A stretch of DNA of 64,000 nucleotides from Brachypterus glaber (taxonomy: Eukaryota > Arthropoda > Insecta > Coleoptera > Kateretidae): NCBI GenBank assembly GCA_958510825.1, contig OY294046.1, forward strand, positions 48,155,794 to 48,219,793, read 5' to 3'. Each line of letters starts with the position of its first letter. Position 1 is the stretch's first letter. A program made the position numbers and the translations under genes. This document shows, in pieces, positions 62,801-64,000 of this stretch. Below the pieces are notes generated by a model. The model did no database searches and had not been told where the DNA came from. It saw nothing but the letters and a program-made list of their open reading frames with translations.

Positions 62801-63685
62801 TGCTGGTGGTACCTGGCAATGCGCAAATGGGAGTTTTTCCTGATCATTCCTTCTGTGGGGGTCAACTGAAAAAAAAAAACATAATATTACTCTAAAATTA
62901 ACAAATCTATAGGGGAAATGAGGGAAATACCGCGCGCGCAAAGGGTAATTCCATACGTTTAAATATCTAAAATATTAAAAGTTATTTTTAATATTTAAAA
63001 AACAAACCTTTTGCGCCATATCGTAATACAACTGTGGACAACCGTTCGCCGTTTAGTTGAGATTGCTTGTAAAACAAGTTTACACTACGATATTTCAAAA
63101 ACTTGAAATTTGGAACAAACATTTTCTAAGTAGTAAACAAAATTTGTTCCAAATTTCAAGTCTCTATGTCAAAGATTTTTTGAAATATGTGTAGTGTAAA
63201 GTTGTTTTGCAAGCGACTTGCATCTTTTTCTCTACTATACGTTTCTCGCGTTATTAAAGGATGTAGATTTCATATTTTGGCTAATTCATAATTGTTAAGC
63301 CTTTGAGTAATATACAATATTTTTCCTACAAAAGTAAAATTCGTAGCAACAAGAAACTACTTACATCTCCATACAGCATCTTTAGAAGAGTACTTTTTCC
63401 AGCCCCGTTGGGCCCTACCAGGGCCAACCTCGTGTCCAAATCGATTCCAAACTCCAAATTTTTGTAGATCCAGGGAGTGTTGTCTGAATACCTGAAGCTG
63501 ACATTTTGCACCATGATAACTGGTGGAGGAACGGTGCCACAGCTCGGAAAATAGAAGGTGACATTTCTGTCTGTGGACACTTTTTCTGTGAGTCCTTGGG
63601 CGACCATTTTGGCCAGAGTTTTTTCTTTAGATTGGGCCTGCCTGGCCAGTTTTGCGGAACCGTGACCAAATCTTGCTATGTAATT
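59700..63685 (-). CDS. ABCF2: ABC-F ATPase ABCF2-like, C-terminal four exons (partial)
   Basis: Exons 63685-63365, 62865-62674, 60866-60663, 59819-59700 (837 nt: 278 residues plus stop), all phase 0. Order: linker [20 protein letters not shown]; second ABC domain with Walker [20 protein letters not shown], signature [16 protein letters not shown], Walker [14 protein letters not shown] and H-loop VSHDFR; and the tail [20 protein letters not shown] ending MQEKRK. These residues match ABCF2 more closely than ABCF1 or ABCF3. Soluble twin-ATPase proteins of this class lack membrane segments and act on ribosomes. The first ABC domain lies outside the window on the right. All catalytic motifs are intact. 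Confidence 0.93.
59820..60662. other. ABCF2 intron (last)
   Basis: A+T-rich. A pair of related GGATGC-containing stretches lies near 60300-60370. Nothing else recognisable. Confidence 0.5.
60663..60866 (-). CDS. ABCF2: ABCF2 exon with signature and Walker B
   Basis: 68 codons: [55 protein letters not shown]. It has a visibly higher G+C content than its introns. Acceptor TTGCAG, donor GTAGGC. Confidence 0.94.
61068..61142 (-). tRNA. tRNA-like sequence (probable pseudogene or SINE head)
   Basis: On the minus strand, 75 nt fold as a cloverleaf. The acceptor stem GTCTCGG/CTGAGAC pairs over 7 positions with one G-T. The D stem is GCTC/GAGT. The T arm TCTGG-TTCGAAT-CCAGA is perfect and supplies a B box. 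A T run follows 4 nt after the end, a possible Pol III terminator. The anticodon stem (CTAGG/CCGTG) has two mismatches, loop position 33 is C instead of T, and the nominal anticodon GGA (Ser) conflicts with a 5-nt variable loop. Hence tRNA-derived, probably not a working tRNA. Confidence 0.5.
61143..62673. other. ABCF2 intron, remainder
   Basis: A+T-rich with short non-conserved open frames. Contains the foldback at 62130-62375. Nothing else recognisable. Confidence 0.5.
62130..62375. mobile_element. Foldback element
   Basis: GTTAAAACCACTGATGGTTT and GGATCATCATGTGAGCTTTT on the left are matched by AAAGCTCACATGATGATCC and AAACCATCAGTGGTTTTAAC on the right. The arms are about 65 bp. No coding. 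Confidence 0.72.
62674..62865 (-). CDS. ABCF2: ABCF2 exon, helical part of the second ABC domain
   Basis: 64 codons: [55 protein letters not shown]. Donor GTATGG is unusual at +4/+5, but no alternative keeps the frame. Confidence 0.9.
63060..63215. repeat. Imperfect hairpin
   Basis: GCTTGTAAAACAAGTTTACACTACG-type arm (first bases GCTTGTAAAACAAGTTTACA) pairs with TGTAGTGTAAAGTTGTTTTG, and the inner arms AACTTGAAATTTGGAACAAA / TTTGTTCCAAATTTCAAG pair as well. Confidence 0.6.
63365..63685 (-). CDS. ABCF2: ABCF2 exon with Walker A
   Basis: 107 codons, acceptor TTCTAG-type (TTTAG|AATTAC), donor [26 protein letters not shown] begins the second nucleotide-binding domain; [17 protein letters not shown] is its P-loop. 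Confidence 0.93.
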
Positions 63686-63724
63686 CTAAAAAAAAATAAA
63701 AATATTTAGGTACTATTAATATAT

Positions 63725-63980
63725 CGTCGGCTTACAAGTAAAGAGCACTAAGTCCAAAATCATGGCTTTGAGATATTGACAAATTTAACTTTCATTGTTG
63801 TTTTTTAATTTTTGTAATAATTGTTTTTGGAAAAAAACTACCGCAAATTGCAACGACATGTATGGACATAATAATGTCTCATTTGCAATTAAATAAAGAA
63901 AAACTGAAGTAGTTTAATTCAACTAAATTTGAAAAAAAACATGGACTTAGTGCCTTTTACTTGTAGGCCCACGACGTCGG
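63725..63980. mobile_element. Palindromic-ended element at the right edge
   Basis: Inverted ends TACAAGTAAAGAGCACTAAG and CTTAGTGCCTTTTACTTGTA. A second left end (CGTCGGCTTAGAAGTAAAGA) starts at about 63974 and is cut by the window edge, so at least two copies are arranged head to tail. Confidence 0.6.
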
Positions 63981-64000
63981 CTTAGAAGTAAAGAGCACTA

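Overview
The window reads as nuclear DNA of an insect: spliced genes with GT-AG introns, strongly A+T-rich non-coding sequence, and introns swollen by many families of DNA transposons, foldback elements and broken LINEs. The proteins look insect-like, and the large repeat-filled introns would suit a beetle, but the order is an inference that the sequence does not settle.

Four conserved protein genes are present. (1) 117-25866, minus: the first 12 exons (about 889 residues) of a rabconnectin-3 alpha/DmX-like WD40 protein (Rbcn-3A), running off the left edge. (2) 29629-46694, minus: a complete 11-exon gene for the nuclear exosome 3'-5' exonuclease Rrp6/EXOSC10 (953 codons). (3) 47186-58049, plus: a complete 4-exon TMEM98-like membrane protein gene (242 codons), divergent from Rrp6 with only 491 bp between start codons. 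(4) 59700-63685, minus: the last four exons of an ABCF2-type ATP-binding protein, running off the right edge. Exon phases were checked by hand and stay in frame across every junction listed.

Everything else is mostly mobile DNA. The 13.3 kb second intron of Rbcn-3A holds nested palindromes, a pogo-like relic and a chimeric LINE. The promoter side of Rbcn-3A carries hAT- and Harbinger-type MITEs and a roughly 98 bp tandem array. Rrp6 introns contain a Tc1-type element sitting inside a foldback, a hAT-like element with arrays of TTACCGCG, a CAAGA/TCTTG motif element, LINE ends, and a 333 bp tandem duplication that copies the start of exon 7.

The most striking object is in TMEM98 intron 1. It is a 6.2 kb inverted-repeat element (47951-54188) with about 0.3 kb outer ends and arms made of some 37 copies of a 152-153 bp satellite unit. 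About 24 copies point one way and 13 the other. This is the architecture of a foldback (FB-like) transposon carrying its own satellite.

The four genes show no common pathway (endomembrane acidification, RNA decay, membrane protein, ribosome-associated ATPase). They look like ordinary neighbours, not a functional cluster.
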